64,000 bases of DNA, taken from the NCBI RefSeq assembly GCF_036067295.1, contig NZ_CP107954.1:5518001-5582000 (forward strand), written 5' to 3'. Positions within the stretch are counted from its first letter, which is position 1, and the number at the start of each line of letters is the position of its first letter. Position numbers and translations under genes: made by a program. The notes under the pieces are model-generated. The model was not told the origin of the DNA, ran no database searches, and was given only the letters and a program-made list of their open reading frames with translations. Shown piece by piece: positions 8,047-16,036 of the stretch. This DNA comes from Kribbella sp. NBC_00382. Its GTDB lineage: Bacteria > Actinomycetota > Actinomycetes > Propionibacteriales > Kribbellaceae.

Positions 8047-9003
8047 TCAGTTCTCCGGGGTGGGTGCGGCCGGGCTGGCCGGCGTACTGGCGGCCTGGGG
8101 TGGCAACGGCGGGAAGGGGTCGAGCGGGAGGTCGTTCGGGTCCTTCGGGTCGCCCTGGTCGGTGGGATCCGCCGGGTCGACGGGATCCGCGGGGTCGGCC
8201 GGGTCCGTGGGGTCGGCGGGGTCTGTCGGGTCCGTGGGATCCGTTGGGTCGGTGGGGTTATCGGTGGGCTTGGGCTGGGTGGCCCAGACGGCGGCCGCGG
8301 CCCGGGCGGCGTCGGGGCCGTCCATCTGCCGCTCGTAGTTCTTGATGTCGAGGGCGTACTTCTTGCCCACCTCCTCGACCTGGCGGGACAGTTGCTTCTG
8401 GACCCAGAGCGCATAGGCCTGGGTGCGGGCCTCGATGAAGTTCTTCAGTTCCTGCATCTGGGCGGGAGTCATCTCGTCCTCCGGTGAGCCGCTGGGGTTG
8501 AAGTCCCCGCGGGTGATGGCGGCGCGTGCCGCCGGTCCTGGGCAGTCGGTCGGGTCGGGGCGGATCGCGGAGTGCGGCACGATCGCCGTACCGCGGGAGT
8601 ACAGCCGGCGGAAGTCGGCGACGACGGCACGGGTCGTCGCCTTCATCGCGGCCGTCGGCTGCTCGCCGGTGACGAGCACCAGCAGGATCGCGCCGTACTG
8701 CTGGTTGACGGCGACATCGCCGTTGGCGCCGGACTGCTCCCGCAGGCCGCGCAGCGTCCAGGCCCGGCCGGACTGGTCGACGGCGACCTGGTAGGCGATG
8801 TCGGACCAGCCGCGATCGTCCATGTGGAACGCCTGCCAGCCGCGCAACGCCGACGCGACCGCGGCCATGCTGTGGATGGGCGTCGTCGTACCGGTCCCGG
8901 GCCAGTGGATCGCGACGCCCCGCACCCGCGAGGCGAGCAGGTTGCCAGGCCCTGGTTTGGGCGCTCGGGCACCCCACGCGGAACGTGGGAGGTAGTCGAC
9001 CAT
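8047..9003 (-). CDS. PGRP/amidase_2-type N-acetylmuramoyl-L-alanine amidase with repetitive tail
   Basis: 318 residues. Residues 1-155 resemble peptidoglycan-recognition amidases: LPRSAWGARAPKPG start, VAIHWPGTGT with a His ligand, DIAYQVAVDQSGRAWTLRG, and the late VPHSAIRPDPTDCPGP with His and Cys ligands. A helical stretch (about 175-235) follows. The C-terminus is Pro/Asp-rich with DPT/DPA tripeptide repeats encoded around 8116-8258. No signal peptide is visible, so export would be unconventional or the start is misplaced, though ATG 9003 is the natural start. It may instead be a phage- or toxin-derived lysin. Catalysis is not proven. Confidence 0.78.
   Translation of the reverse strand: MVDYLPRSAWGARAPKPGPGNLLASRVRGVAIHWPGTGTTTPIHSMAAVASALRGWQAFHMDDRGWSDIAYQVAVDQSGRAWTLRGLREQSGANGDVAVNQQYGAILLVLVTGEQPTAAMKATTRAVVADFRRLYSRGTAIVPHSAIRPDPTDCPGPAARAAITRGDFNPSGSPEDEMTPAQMQELKNFIEARTQAYALWVQKQLSRQVEEVGKKYALDIKNYERQMDGPDAARAAAAVWATQPKPTDNPTDPTDPTDPTDPADPTDPADPADPVDPADPTDQGDPKDPNDLPLDPFPPLPPQAASTPASPAAPTPEN
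8116..8258 (-). repeat. In-frame DPT/DPA tripeptide-coding repeats
   Basis: About 9-bp periodic GC-rich units encode alternating Asp-Pro-Thr and Asp-Pro-Ala triplets in the amidase tail. Low-complexity acidic Pro tails of this sort act as wall-spanning spacers or disordered linkers in other proteins. Repeat number is likely variable between strains. Confidence 0.7.
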
Positions 9004-9227
9004 CGGGACTCCTTACAGCATGTGGCGGTGCGAGTCCCACCCCTCCGGCGACAGGGAGTGGCGGTTCCCCTACTTTCGGTGATATCCACCGTACTCCGGC
9101 TTCAAACCCTCAGGGAACCTACCCATCCACACCCCACCCAGTCGAGCACTATTGCCTCTTCGCATCGCGCAACGATCCGGTGACGGGTGTAGGACGGGCC
9201 GGCACGCCGGTGGCCTACAGACTGCAG

Positions 9228-9614
9228 ATGAAGAGCCGCAATCCTGTCGGGGTATGGCTCGGTCTGCCGTTGATCACGCTCGGCATCTACCACCTCGTCT
9301 GGTACTACAAGATCCACGCCGAGATGGCGCAACTCGACCGCCGCCGGGTCGTCCCGGTGGCCGGCCCGATGCTGGTCCTGCTGCTGCTCAGCTGGACGTT
9401 CGTCGCGCCGCTCGTTTCGTACTTCAACACAGGCAAGCGGATCGCCAACAGCCAGCGGTCGGCCGGCATCCCGGTCACCTGCAGCCCCGGCGTCGGCCTG
9501 CTGCTGATGTTCGTCTTCGGCCTCGGAATCCTGTACTACCAGTCGGAACTGAACAAGGTCACCGCCTCGTACGGCGCAACGCCGGTCGGCGCGCAGGTGG
9601 ATCTGTACGCGTAG
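9228..9614 (+). CDS. DUF4234-type small membrane protein
   Basis: 128 residues starting MKSRNPVGVWLGLPLITLGI, with HLVWYYKIHAEMAQLDRR after the first span, which is typical of DUF4234 membrane proteins. Three hydrophobic segments are visible: residues about 8-25, 45-65 (PMLVLLLLSWTFVAPLVSYF) and 90-108 (VGLLLMFVFGLGILYY). Function unknown. The start is uncertain: in-frame GTG codons upstream (for example 9180) would add a short polar leader, and no good ribosome site distinguishes them. It is divergent from the amidase gene. Confidence 0.7.
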   Translation: MKSRNPVGVWLGLPLITLGIYHLVWYYKIHAEMAQLDRRRVVPVAGPMLVLLLLSWTFVAPLVSYFNTGKRIANSQRSAGIPVTCSPGVGLLLMFVFGLGILYYQSELNKVTASYGATPVGAQVDLYA

Positions 9615-9642
9615 TCAACTGACGGACAAGAAGTGCGGATGG

Positions 9643-10701
9643 TCAGCTGGCCAGCAAGGGGAGTAGCTGGTCGCCGATGCGGATGATTTCTTCGCGGTAG
9701 GGGGTGTCGCTGAGGATGAAGTGGGTGATGCCGAGGTCCTGGTACTTGCGGATGGCCTTGGCGACGTCCTGGGCGGAGCCGACCAGCCAGGTGGTGCCGG
9801 CGCCTCCGCCGCCGTACTTGCCGGGGGCGGTATAGAGGATGTCGTCGAGGACCTCGCCGCGGTCGGCCAGTTCGAGTAGGCGTTGCTGGCCCACTGCCTT
9901 GAAGCGGCGTTCGTCGCGGTAGGTGCTGGACTCGGCCATCTTGGCGACCTTGGCCTCGGCGTCGGCCCAGGCCTGGTCGGTGGTGTCGCGGACCAACGTG
10001 GTGATGCGCAGGCCGAATTCGAGCGGCGCGTGCTCCCGGCCCAGCTCGGCGGTCAGCCCCTTCAGCCGGTCGATGCGTTCGGCGATACCGTCCAACGGCT
10101 CGCCCCAGAAGAGTTGTACGTCGGCATCGGTGGCGGCGACGCGCTCGGCGGCGGGGGATGCGCCACCGAAGTACAGGCGAGGATGCGGTCGGCCCTCGCG
10201 GACGACCGGGCGCGTTGCGACGGTCGATCCGGTGACGGAGAAGTGCTCGCCGGTGAAGGTGACGTCCTCCTCGGTCCACAGCCGCCGCACGAGCTGCAGG
10301 AATTCGCGCGTACGCCCGTACCGCTGCGCCTGGTCGCCCTCGCTGTCCCCGTACGCCGCCAGGTTGTCCTGCCCCGACACGATGTTGACCAGCAACCGCC
10401 CACCCGACAACTGATCCAGCGTCGACGCCGCGGACGCAAAATGCGCCGGCTGCCAATACCCCGGCCGAATCGCCACCAACGGCTGAAAACTCTTCGTCCG
10501 AGCAGCCAGCGCGGTCCCGACCGTCAACGTGTCAGGCCGCCCCCATCCGGTACCAAGCAACGCCCCACCCCACCCATGCTGCTCGGTGAGCTCAGCCAGC
10601 TCGGTCAACCGATCCAAGCTGTTGTGATCCCGCACCGCATCGTCACCACGATGCCCGGGCTCGACCTGATTCGGGATGTACCACAGGGTTTCGAGGCTCA
10701 T
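9643..10701 (-). CDS. FMN-dependent monooxygenase, SsuD-like (LLM class)
   Basis: 352-residue bacterial luciferase-like TIM barrel. It closely follows alkanesulfonate monooxygenase SsuD: LETLWYIPN start, VAIRPGYWQPAHFAS, LDQLSGGRLLVNIVSGQD, ERYGR-like QRYGRTREFL, FGGASPAAERVAA and LSDTPYREEI near the end. These enzymes use FMNH2 from a separate reductase to oxygenate sulfonates or other small organics. No ssuABC transporter or reductase lies nearby, so the substrate is open. ATG 10701 was preferred over an upstream start at 10749, which would add a basic non-conserved leader. Confidence 0.83.
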   Translation of the reverse strand: MSLETLWYIPNQVEPGHRGDDAVRDHNSLDRLTELAELTEQHGWGGALLGTGWGRPDTLTVGTALAARTKSFQPLVAIRPGYWQPAHFASAASTLDQLSGGRLLVNIVSGQDNLAAYGDSEGDQAQRYGRTREFLQLVRRLWTEEDVTFTGEHFSVTGSTVATRPVVREGRPHPRLYFGGASPAAERVAATDADVQLFWGEPLDGIAERIDRLKGLTAELGREHAPLEFGLRITTLVRDTTDQAWADAEAKVAKMAESSTYRDERRFKAVGQQRLLELADRGEVLDDILYTAPGKYGGGGAGTTWLVGSAQDVAKAIRKYQDLGITHFILSDTPYREEIIRIGDQLLPLLAS

Positions 10702-10764
10702 ACCCAGTAAATCTATTTCAATGAACTTACTCGACTTAGGCCGTCTCATCAGGTGGTAACAACG

Positions 10765-10802
10765 CGACGAGCCCCACCCGGAGATCCGGATGGGGCTCGT
10801 CG
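10765..10802 (-). terminator. Terminator downstream of glnA
   Basis: 12-bp perfect outer stem (10765-10776 with 10791-10802), plus an inner CCGGA/TCCGG stem. It is placed 16 nt past the glnA stop on the leftward transcript. It should separate glnA from the monooxygenase promoter. Confidence 0.75.
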
Positions 10803-10817
10803 AGCTACAGCTGAAAC

Positions 10818-12242
10818 TCAGACGTCGTAGTAGAGCTCGAACTCGTGCGGGTGGGGGCGGAGGGCGATCGGGGCGATCTCGTTCTCGCGCTTGAAGTCGA
10901 TCCAGGTCTCGATCAGGTCCCCGGTGAAGACGTCACCCTCGAGCAGGAACTCGTGGTCGGCCTCGAGGGAGTCGATCACGGCCGGCAGTGAGGTGGGGAC
11001 CTGGTTGACCGACGCGTGCTCCTCCGGCGGCAGCTCGTACAGGTCCTTGTCGATCGGGTCCGCGGGCTCGATCTTGTTGCGGATGCCGTCCAGGCCGGCC
11101 AGCAGCTGGGCCGAGAAGGCCAGGTACGGGTTGGAGGACGGGTCGGGGCAGCGGAACTCGATCCGCTTGGCCTTCGGGTTGGACCCGGTGATCGGGATCC
11201 GGATGCAGGCCGAGCGGTTGCGCTGCGAGTACACCAGGTTGACCGGCGCCTCGAAGCCCGGCACCAGGCGGTGGTACGAGTTCACCGTCGGGTTGGTGAA
11301 GGCGAGCAGCGACGGGGCGTGCTTGAGGATGCCGCCGATGTACCAGCGGGCCATGTCGGACAGGCCGCCGTAGCCGGACTCGTCGTAGAACAGCGGGTCG
11401 CCGTTGCTCCACAGCGACTGGTGGCAGTGCATGCCCGAGCCGTTGTCACCGAAGATCGGCTTCGGCATGAAGGTCGCGGTCTTGCCGGCCTCCCAGGCGG
11501 TGTTCTTGACGATGTACTTGAACTTCATCAGGTCGTCGGCCGCGGTGAGCAGCGTGTCGAAGCGGTAGTTGATCTCCGCCTGGCCCGCGGTGCCGACCTC
11601 GTGGTGGGCCCGCTCGACGGTCAGCCCGCTGAGCTCGAGGTGCTTGGTGATGTCGTTGCGCAGGTCGGCGAAGTGGTCGACCGGCGGCGCGGGGAAGTAC
11701 CCGCCCTTGTACCGCACCTTGTAGCCGCGGTTACCACCCTCTTCGACCCGGCCGGTGTTCCAGGCGCCGGCGACGGAGTCGATGTGGTAGTAGCTCTCGT
11801 TCTGCTTGGTCTCGAACCGCACGTCGTCGAAGACGTAGAACTCGGCCTCGGGCGCGAAGAAGGCGGTGTCGGCGATGCCGGTCGACTTCAGGTACTCCTG
11901 CGCCTTGCGGGCGATGTTCCGCGGGTCGCGGCTGTACGCCTCGCCCGTCAGCGGGTCGTGGACGAAGAAGTTGATGATGAGCGTCTTGTCCGCACGGAAC
12001 GGGTCGAGATACGCCGTCGTCGGGTCGGGCAGCAGGGACATGTCCGACTCGTGGATCTGCTGGAAGCCCCGGATCGACGAACCGTCGAACTGGAGGCCGT
12101 CTTCGAAGACCTCCGGACCGAAGGACCCGACCGGGACGGTGAAGTGCTGCATGATGCCCGGCAGGTCACAGAACCGGACATCGATGAACACGACGCCCTC
12201 GTCCTTGACGTAGGCGAGCAGCTCCTCAGCGCTGGAAAACAT
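10818..12242 (-). CDS. glnA: Type I glutamine synthetase
   Basis: Forms glutamine from glutamate, ammonia and ATP; the main nitrogen-assimilation enzyme and a cytoplasmic dodecamer. The 474 residues carry all family blocks: GLQFDGSSIRGF, ALIHV-type PEAEFYVFDDV, HHEVGTAGQAEINYRF, GDNGSGMHCHQSLW, NSYHRLVPGFEAPVNLVYS, RNRSACIRIP and RCPDPSSNPYLAFSA. The conserved adenylylation Tyr is present in DLYELPPEE, so GlnE control is expected. ATG 12242 follows a GAGGAG site. A four-element GlnR site lies upstream at 12293-12330. The neighbouring RDD, DUF4191 and lipA genes mark it as GlnA1. Confidence 0.97.
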   Translation of the reverse strand: MFSSAEELLAYVKDEGVVFIDVRFCDLPGIMQHFTVPVGSFGPEVFEDGLQFDGSSIRGFQQIHESDMSLLPDPTTAYLDPFRADKTLIINFFVHDPLTGEAYSRDPRNIARKAQEYLKSTGIADTAFFAPEAEFYVFDDVRFETKQNESYYHIDSVAGAWNTGRVEEGGNRGYKVRYKGGYFPAPPVDHFADLRNDITKHLELSGLTVERAHHEVGTAGQAEINYRFDTLLTAADDLMKFKYIVKNTAWEAGKTATFMPKPIFGDNGSGMHCHQSLWSNGDPLFYDESGYGGLSDMARWYIGGILKHAPSLLAFTNPTVNSYHRLVPGFEAPVNLVYSQRNRSACIRIPITGSNPKAKRIEFRCPDPSSNPYLAFSAQLLAGLDGIRNKIEPADPIDKDLYELPPEEHASVNQVPTSLPAVIDSLEADHEFLLEGDVFTGDLIETWIDFKRENEIAPIALRPHPHEFELYYDV

Positions 12243-12292
12243 ACATACTCCTCGGGGTGGCTCAGAGATTCATCTGAACGTAGGCCCTGCCG

Positions 12293-12330
12293 ATTACTCG
12301 GTCGTGACCCCAGTGTTTCGCGGATGTTAC
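12293..12330 (-). promoter_or_regulatory. GlnR-type box upstream of glnA
   Basis: Read on the minus strand, the site is GTAAC-n6-GAAAC-n6-GTCAC-n6-GTAAT. Four 5-mers at exact 11-bp spacing match the actinobacterial GlnR consensus (gTnAc-n6-GaAAc repeated). It ends about 50 bp upstream of the glnA start, the usual position for nitrogen-responsive activation. Confidence 0.8.
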
Positions 12331-12410
12331 GCCCAGCGTGTCCGCGCTGACCCACTGGTAGAGGGCGGGCGGGGAGTGAGATCCTCAACCGCCGCACTAG
12401 CCTGGTCATC

Positions 12411-12875
12411 ATGGCATCATCTGCGCAATCCGGGGCAGGACCCACCGGAGATTTCCGATATCCGGGCAATCGGCTGGGTCTGCCCGAGTCCGGTCAGGGC
12501 TCCGTCGCGGGCTGGGGCCGCCGCCTCGCCGCCCTGTTCGTCGACTGGCTGGTGGCCGGTCTGATCGCCTCCGCGGTGGTCGGCAAACCCATCTGGGCCG
12601 GGGGCAACGACTTCAACACCGCACAGCTGGTGATCTTCTTCGCCATGTCAGCGATCCTGGTCGGCCTGGCCGGATCCACCATCGGCCACCGCCTGCTGGG
12701 CCTGCGGGTGATCCGTACCACGCCCGGCGGCGAGGGCTACGCCGCCCAGGTAGGCCTGCTGGGCGGCGCGCTCCGTACTCTCCTGCTCTGCTTGGTACTT
12801 CCGGCCGTCGTCTTCGACAAGGACCACCGCGGCCTGCACGACCTGGCCGCCGGCACGATCGTCGTACGCCGCTAG
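12411..12875 (+). CDS. RDD family membrane protein
   Basis: 154 residues. A polar N-terminus precedes the RDD core: RRLAALFVDWLVAGLIAS, then a second span VIFFAMSAILVGLAG, TIGHRLLGLRVIR and a C-terminal FDKDHRGLHDLAAGTIVV. RDD proteins are small polytopic membrane proteins, some acting in ion exchange; function here is unknown. Its place beside glnA1 matches Rv2219A. A TAGCCT -10-like hexamer 7 nt before the ATG suggests leaderless expression. Its stop interlocks with that of the convergent methyltransferase gene (12872-12875). Confidence 0.88.
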   Translation: MASSAQSGAGPTGDFRYPGNRLGLPESGQGSVAGWGRRLAALFVDWLVAGLIASAVVGKPIWAGGNDFNTAQLVIFFAMSAILVGLAGSTIGHRLLGLRVIRTTPGGEGYAAQVGLLGGALRTLLLCLVLPAVVFDKDHRGLHDLAAGTIVVRR

Positions 12876-14155
12876 CCGAACCGCTTGGTGAGCAGGATCT
12901 GTACGTCGTCGAGGTACCCGGCGCGGAAGCCTGCTTCGGAGTACGCGAGGTAGAACTCCCACATCCGGCGGAAGGTCGCGTCGAAGCCGAGGTCGGCGAT
13001 GGCCGGCCAGTGTTCGATGAAGCGGTTGCGCCAGATCCGGAGCGTGCGGGCGTAGTCGAGGCCCATGTGCCGGAGTACTTCGGTCTGCAGGCCGGTGTGT
13101 TGCGCGGTGACCTGCTCGATCACGTCGACCGACGGGATCAGGCCGCCCGGGAAGATGTACTTCTGGACCCAGGTGAACGTGTTCCGGGTGGCGAGCATCC
13201 GGTCGTGCGGCATCACGATCGCCTGGATGACGGCCTTGCCGCCGGGCGCGAGCCGTCGCTCGATCGCATCGAAGTACACCGGCCAGTACTTCTCGCCGAC
13301 CGCCTCGATCATCTCCACGCTGAGGACCGCGTCGAAGACCCCGATCTGGTCGCGATAGTCACGCAGCGCGACCTGGACGCGATCACTCACCCCCGCGTCG
13401 GCGATCCGGCGCTGCGCGAGCAACGCCTGCTGCGACGCGATCGTGATGGCCGTCACCCAAGCGCCACGCTGCGCGGCACGGATCGCCAGGCTCGCCCAGC
13501 CGCAGCCGATGTCGAGCACTCGCGAGCCGGAAACCACGCCGGCCGCGTCAAGGATCGCGTCGAGCTTGCGCAGCTGTGCGTTGGAGAGTTCGTCGTACGA
13601 CGCCGTCGCCAGGTCCGACTCGGGTTGCTGGTCGAACAGCGCTGCCGAGTACGTCAGCGACGGATCCAGGAACTCGGAGAACATCGCGTTGCTCAGGTCG
13701 TAGTGGCGGCTGATGTTCTCCCGTGCGCCGGCCCGGTCGTTCTCCTGGTCACCAGGCTGTGACCGGGTCACCAGCCAGCGCAGCGACCCGGCCCACTTCG
13801 GTAGCAGATGGCGGTCCTGCTCGGAGCTGAACCGCTGCGCGAACGGCAGCAGCAGGTCGGCCAGGTCGGTGCCCGGCTCCGGGTCCCAGTCACCGGCCAG
13901 GTATGCCTCGCCGAAGCCGGAGCCCGCGTCGTGCCCGAGCCGGTCGAGGAACGGGCCGGTCCGGTGCACCTGCATCGCCGGACCGCCCATGCCGTAGCTG
14001 CGGTTGTCGAGCGTGATGGTGGCAGGCAGATCCCGCGCGATGAAGCGCAAGGCGGCGTGCGCGCCGGCCCGGCGTACCGGATTGGAGCGCGGGGCCGCCA
14101 GGGACGGCCACGTCTCCACCGCCGGCTCGTGCACCGCGGTGAATAGATCGGTCAT
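12872..14155 (-). CDS. Cyclopropane-fatty-acyl-phospholipid synthase family methyltransferase
   Basis: 427-residue SAM methyltransferase acting on unsaturated phospholipid acyl chains. The N-terminal lipid-facing domain includes GFGEAYLAGDWD. The family motif ISRHYDLSNAMFSEFLD is followed by LTYSAALF, SAM site VLDIGCGWASLAIRAA, AITIASQQ, YRDQIGVFDAVLSVEMIEAVG and the C-terminal YLAYSEAGFRAGYLDD. It could add a methylene or methyl group. It is inserted between the RDD and DUF4191 genes, which are adjacent in mycobacteria as I recall. ATG 14155. Confidence 0.92.
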   Translation of the reverse strand: MTDLFTAVHEPAVETWPSLAAPRSNPVRRAGAHAALRFIARDLPATITLDNRSYGMGGPAMQVHRTGPFLDRLGHDAGSGFGEAYLAGDWDPEPGTDLADLLLPFAQRFSSEQDRHLLPKWAGSLRWLVTRSQPGDQENDRAGARENISRHYDLSNAMFSEFLDPSLTYSAALFDQQPESDLATASYDELSNAQLRKLDAILDAAGVVSGSRVLDIGCGWASLAIRAAQRGAWVTAITIASQQALLAQRRIADAGVSDRVQVALRDYRDQIGVFDAVLSVEMIEAVGEKYWPVYFDAIERRLAPGGKAVIQAIVMPHDRMLATRNTFTWVQKYIFPGGLIPSVDVIEQVTAQHTGLQTEVLRHMGLDYARTLRIWRNRFIEHWPAIADLGFDATFRRMWEFYLAYSEAGFRAGYLDDVQILLTKRFG

Positions 14156-14298
14156 CTGTCTCTACCCCTGGTTTCTCATCCCGTCCCTGGTCGCACCCTA
14201 AGGCCGATCACCGGCTTCAGGGCGCGACACGAGGCACAAGAAAGTCCTCACGCCAGGGAAACGGCCGTGGGGCCGGTTACGTTACGGTCAGCGGCTCT

Positions 14299-14994
14299 TC
14301 AGCGCCCTTTCATGGCCTGCCGGGCGCCCTTCATGCTGCTCGGCATCGGGCCCTTGGGCATCGGTACCTGCGGGCGGACGGCGTCGAGCGCCTTCAGCCG
14401 CTGCAGCAGGTCGGTGATCTCGGACGGCTGGAGCGCCTGCGGGAGCTTCATCACGTGCTTGGTCAGCTTGCGGATGTCGATCTCGCCCTCGCCCTTGCCC
14501 GCGACGATCTGGGTCACCGGAGCGCCACCGGCGACCCGTTGGTGCTTCTTGCCCTCGGCGGCGAGCAGGTTCTTCACCCGGCTCGCCTGGCCCTCGCCGA
14601 CCAGCACGATGCCCGGCCGGCCGACCACCCGGTGCACGATGTCGGCGTTCTTGGTGACCGCGACGGCCGGCGTCACGTTCCAGCCGCGGCGCAGCGTCTG
14701 CAGCGCCGAGGCGGCCGCACCCGCCTGGCCCTCGATCTGGCTGTACGCCGCCTTCTCGACCCGGCGACCGAAGATGATGGTCGCGGCCAGGAAGCCGAGC
14801 GCGACGCCCAGCGGGATCCAGACCATCAGCGGGCCGACCAGGAGGCCGAGCACGACGAACACCGCGACGACGGCCAGGAAGATCCCGGCCAGGATCAGCC
14901 CGATCCGTGGGTCGGACTTCTTGGTCAGCTGGTACGCCGACCTGATCTGCTGGAGCCGGCCGGTCTTCTCTTCGGGTGCGTCGTTCTTGGCCAT
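14299..14994 (-). CDS. DUF4191 family membrane protein
   Basis: 231 residues. A short basic N-terminus (LTKKSDPRIGLILAG) leads into two adjacent membrane spans at about residues 29-75. A cytoplasmic domain follows (AAYSQIEGQAGAAASALQTL, VVGRPGIVLVGEG) and ends in a basic Lys/Met/Pro-rich tail. It matches the conserved actinobacterial DUF4191 protein (Rv2219) next to lipA. Function unknown. It lies 37 bp downstream... of lipA on the same strand in reading order after lipA's stop at 15031, so the pair may be co-transcribed. Confidence 0.85.
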   Translation of the reverse strand: MAKNDAPEEKTGRLQQIRSAYQLTKKSDPRIGLILAGIFLAVVAVFVVLGLLVGPLMVWIPLGVALGFLAATIIFGRRVEKAAYSQIEGQAGAAASALQTLRRGWNVTPAVAVTKNADIVHRVVGRPGIVLVGEGQASRVKNLLAAEGKKHQRVAGGAPVTQIVAGKGEGEIDIRKLTKHVMKLPQALQPSEITDLLQRLKALDAVRPQVPMPKGPMPSSMKGARQAMKGR

Positions 14995-15030
14995 CTCTAC
15001 CTTTGTCCGTGTGTTCTTGTGCGGTCTGTC

Positions 15031-15975
15031 CTAAGCATCCTGGGTGGCGGAGGTCATCCGCGACTCCACAGCCTGACGGTACAGCCGACCGGCCCGGTAC
15101 GACGAACGCACCAGCGGACCCGACATGACGCCGGCGAAGCCGATCTCCTCGGCCTCCTCCTGCATCTCGGCGAACTCCTCCGGGCGGACCCAGCGCTCGA
15201 CCGGGTGGTGCCGCACCGAGGGGCGCAGGTACTGGGTGATGGTGATGATCTCGCAGCCGGCGTCGTGCAGGTCGGTCAGCGCCTGGCTGACCTCCTCGCG
15301 CGTCTCGCCCATGCCGAGGATCAGGTTGGACTTGGTGACGAGTCCGTAGTCGCGGGCCTGGGTGATCACGTCGAGCGACCGCTCGTAGCGGAAGCCTGGC
15401 CGGATCCGGCGGAAGATCCGCGGCACGGTCTCGACGTTGTGCGCGAACACCTCCGGGCGGGACGAGAACACCTCGGCCAGCTGCTCCGGTACCGCGTTGA
15501 AGTCGGGCGCGAGCATCTCGACGCCGGTGCCCGGGTTCATCGCGTGGATCTGGCGGATGGTCTCGGCGTACAGCCAGGCGCCGCCGTCCTCGAGGTCGTC
15601 ACGGGCGACGCCGGTCACGGTCGCGTAGCGCAGGCCCATCTTGACGACGGACTCGGCGACCCGGCGGGGCTCGTCGCGGTCCAGGTCCTGCGGCTTGCCG
15701 GTGTCGATCTGGCAGAAGTCACAGCGTCGGGTGCACTGGTCGCCACCGATCAGGAAGGTCGCTTCGCGGTCCTCCCAACACTCGAAGATGTTCGGGCAAC
15801 CGGCCTCCTGGCACACCGTGTGGAGCTCCTCGGACTTCACCAGTTTCTGCAGCTTCTGGTACTCCGGGCCCATCTTGGCGCGCGTCTTGATCCACTCGGG
15901 TTTGCGCTCGATCGGGGTCTCCGCGTTGCGCACTTCGAGCCTGAGCAGCTTCCGTCCTTCTGGGGCGATCGTCAC
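15031..15975 (-). CDS. lipA: Lipoyl synthase
   Basis: Radical-SAM enzyme that inserts two sulphurs into octanoyl groups on E2 and GcvH proteins. The auxiliary cluster motif CQEAGCPNIFECW and the radical SAM motif CTRRCDFCQID are both intact. The C-terminal region (ITQYLRPSVRHHPVERWV, then GPLVRSSYRAG) is conserved. I use the GTG at 15975 (VTIAPEGRKLLRLEVRNA), giving 314 residues and the family N-terminus. An upstream in-frame ATG would add a non-conserved leader overlapping the divergent kinase gene. Partners sucB, lpdA, gcvT and lipB are all in this window. Confidence 0.95.
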   Translation of the reverse strand: MTIAPEGRKLLRLEVRNAETPIERKPEWIKTRAKMGPEYQKLQKLVKSEELHTVCQEAGCPNIFECWEDREATFLIGGDQCTRRCDFCQIDTGKPQDLDRDEPRRVAESVVKMGLRYATVTGVARDDLEDGGAWLYAETIRQIHAMNPGTGVEMLAPDFNAVPEQLAEVFSSRPEVFAHNVETVPRIFRRIRPGFRYERSLDVITQARDYGLVTKSNLILGMGETREEVSQALTDLHDAGCEIITITQYLRPSVRHHPVERWVRPEEFAEMQEEAEEIGFAGVMSGPLVRSSYRAGRLYRQAVESRMTSATQDA

Positions 15976-16036
15976 GCCCACCAGAGTACGCGGCGCTCCG
16001 ACACGCCCGGCGGCCCCACCCGTAGGCTGGGCAACC

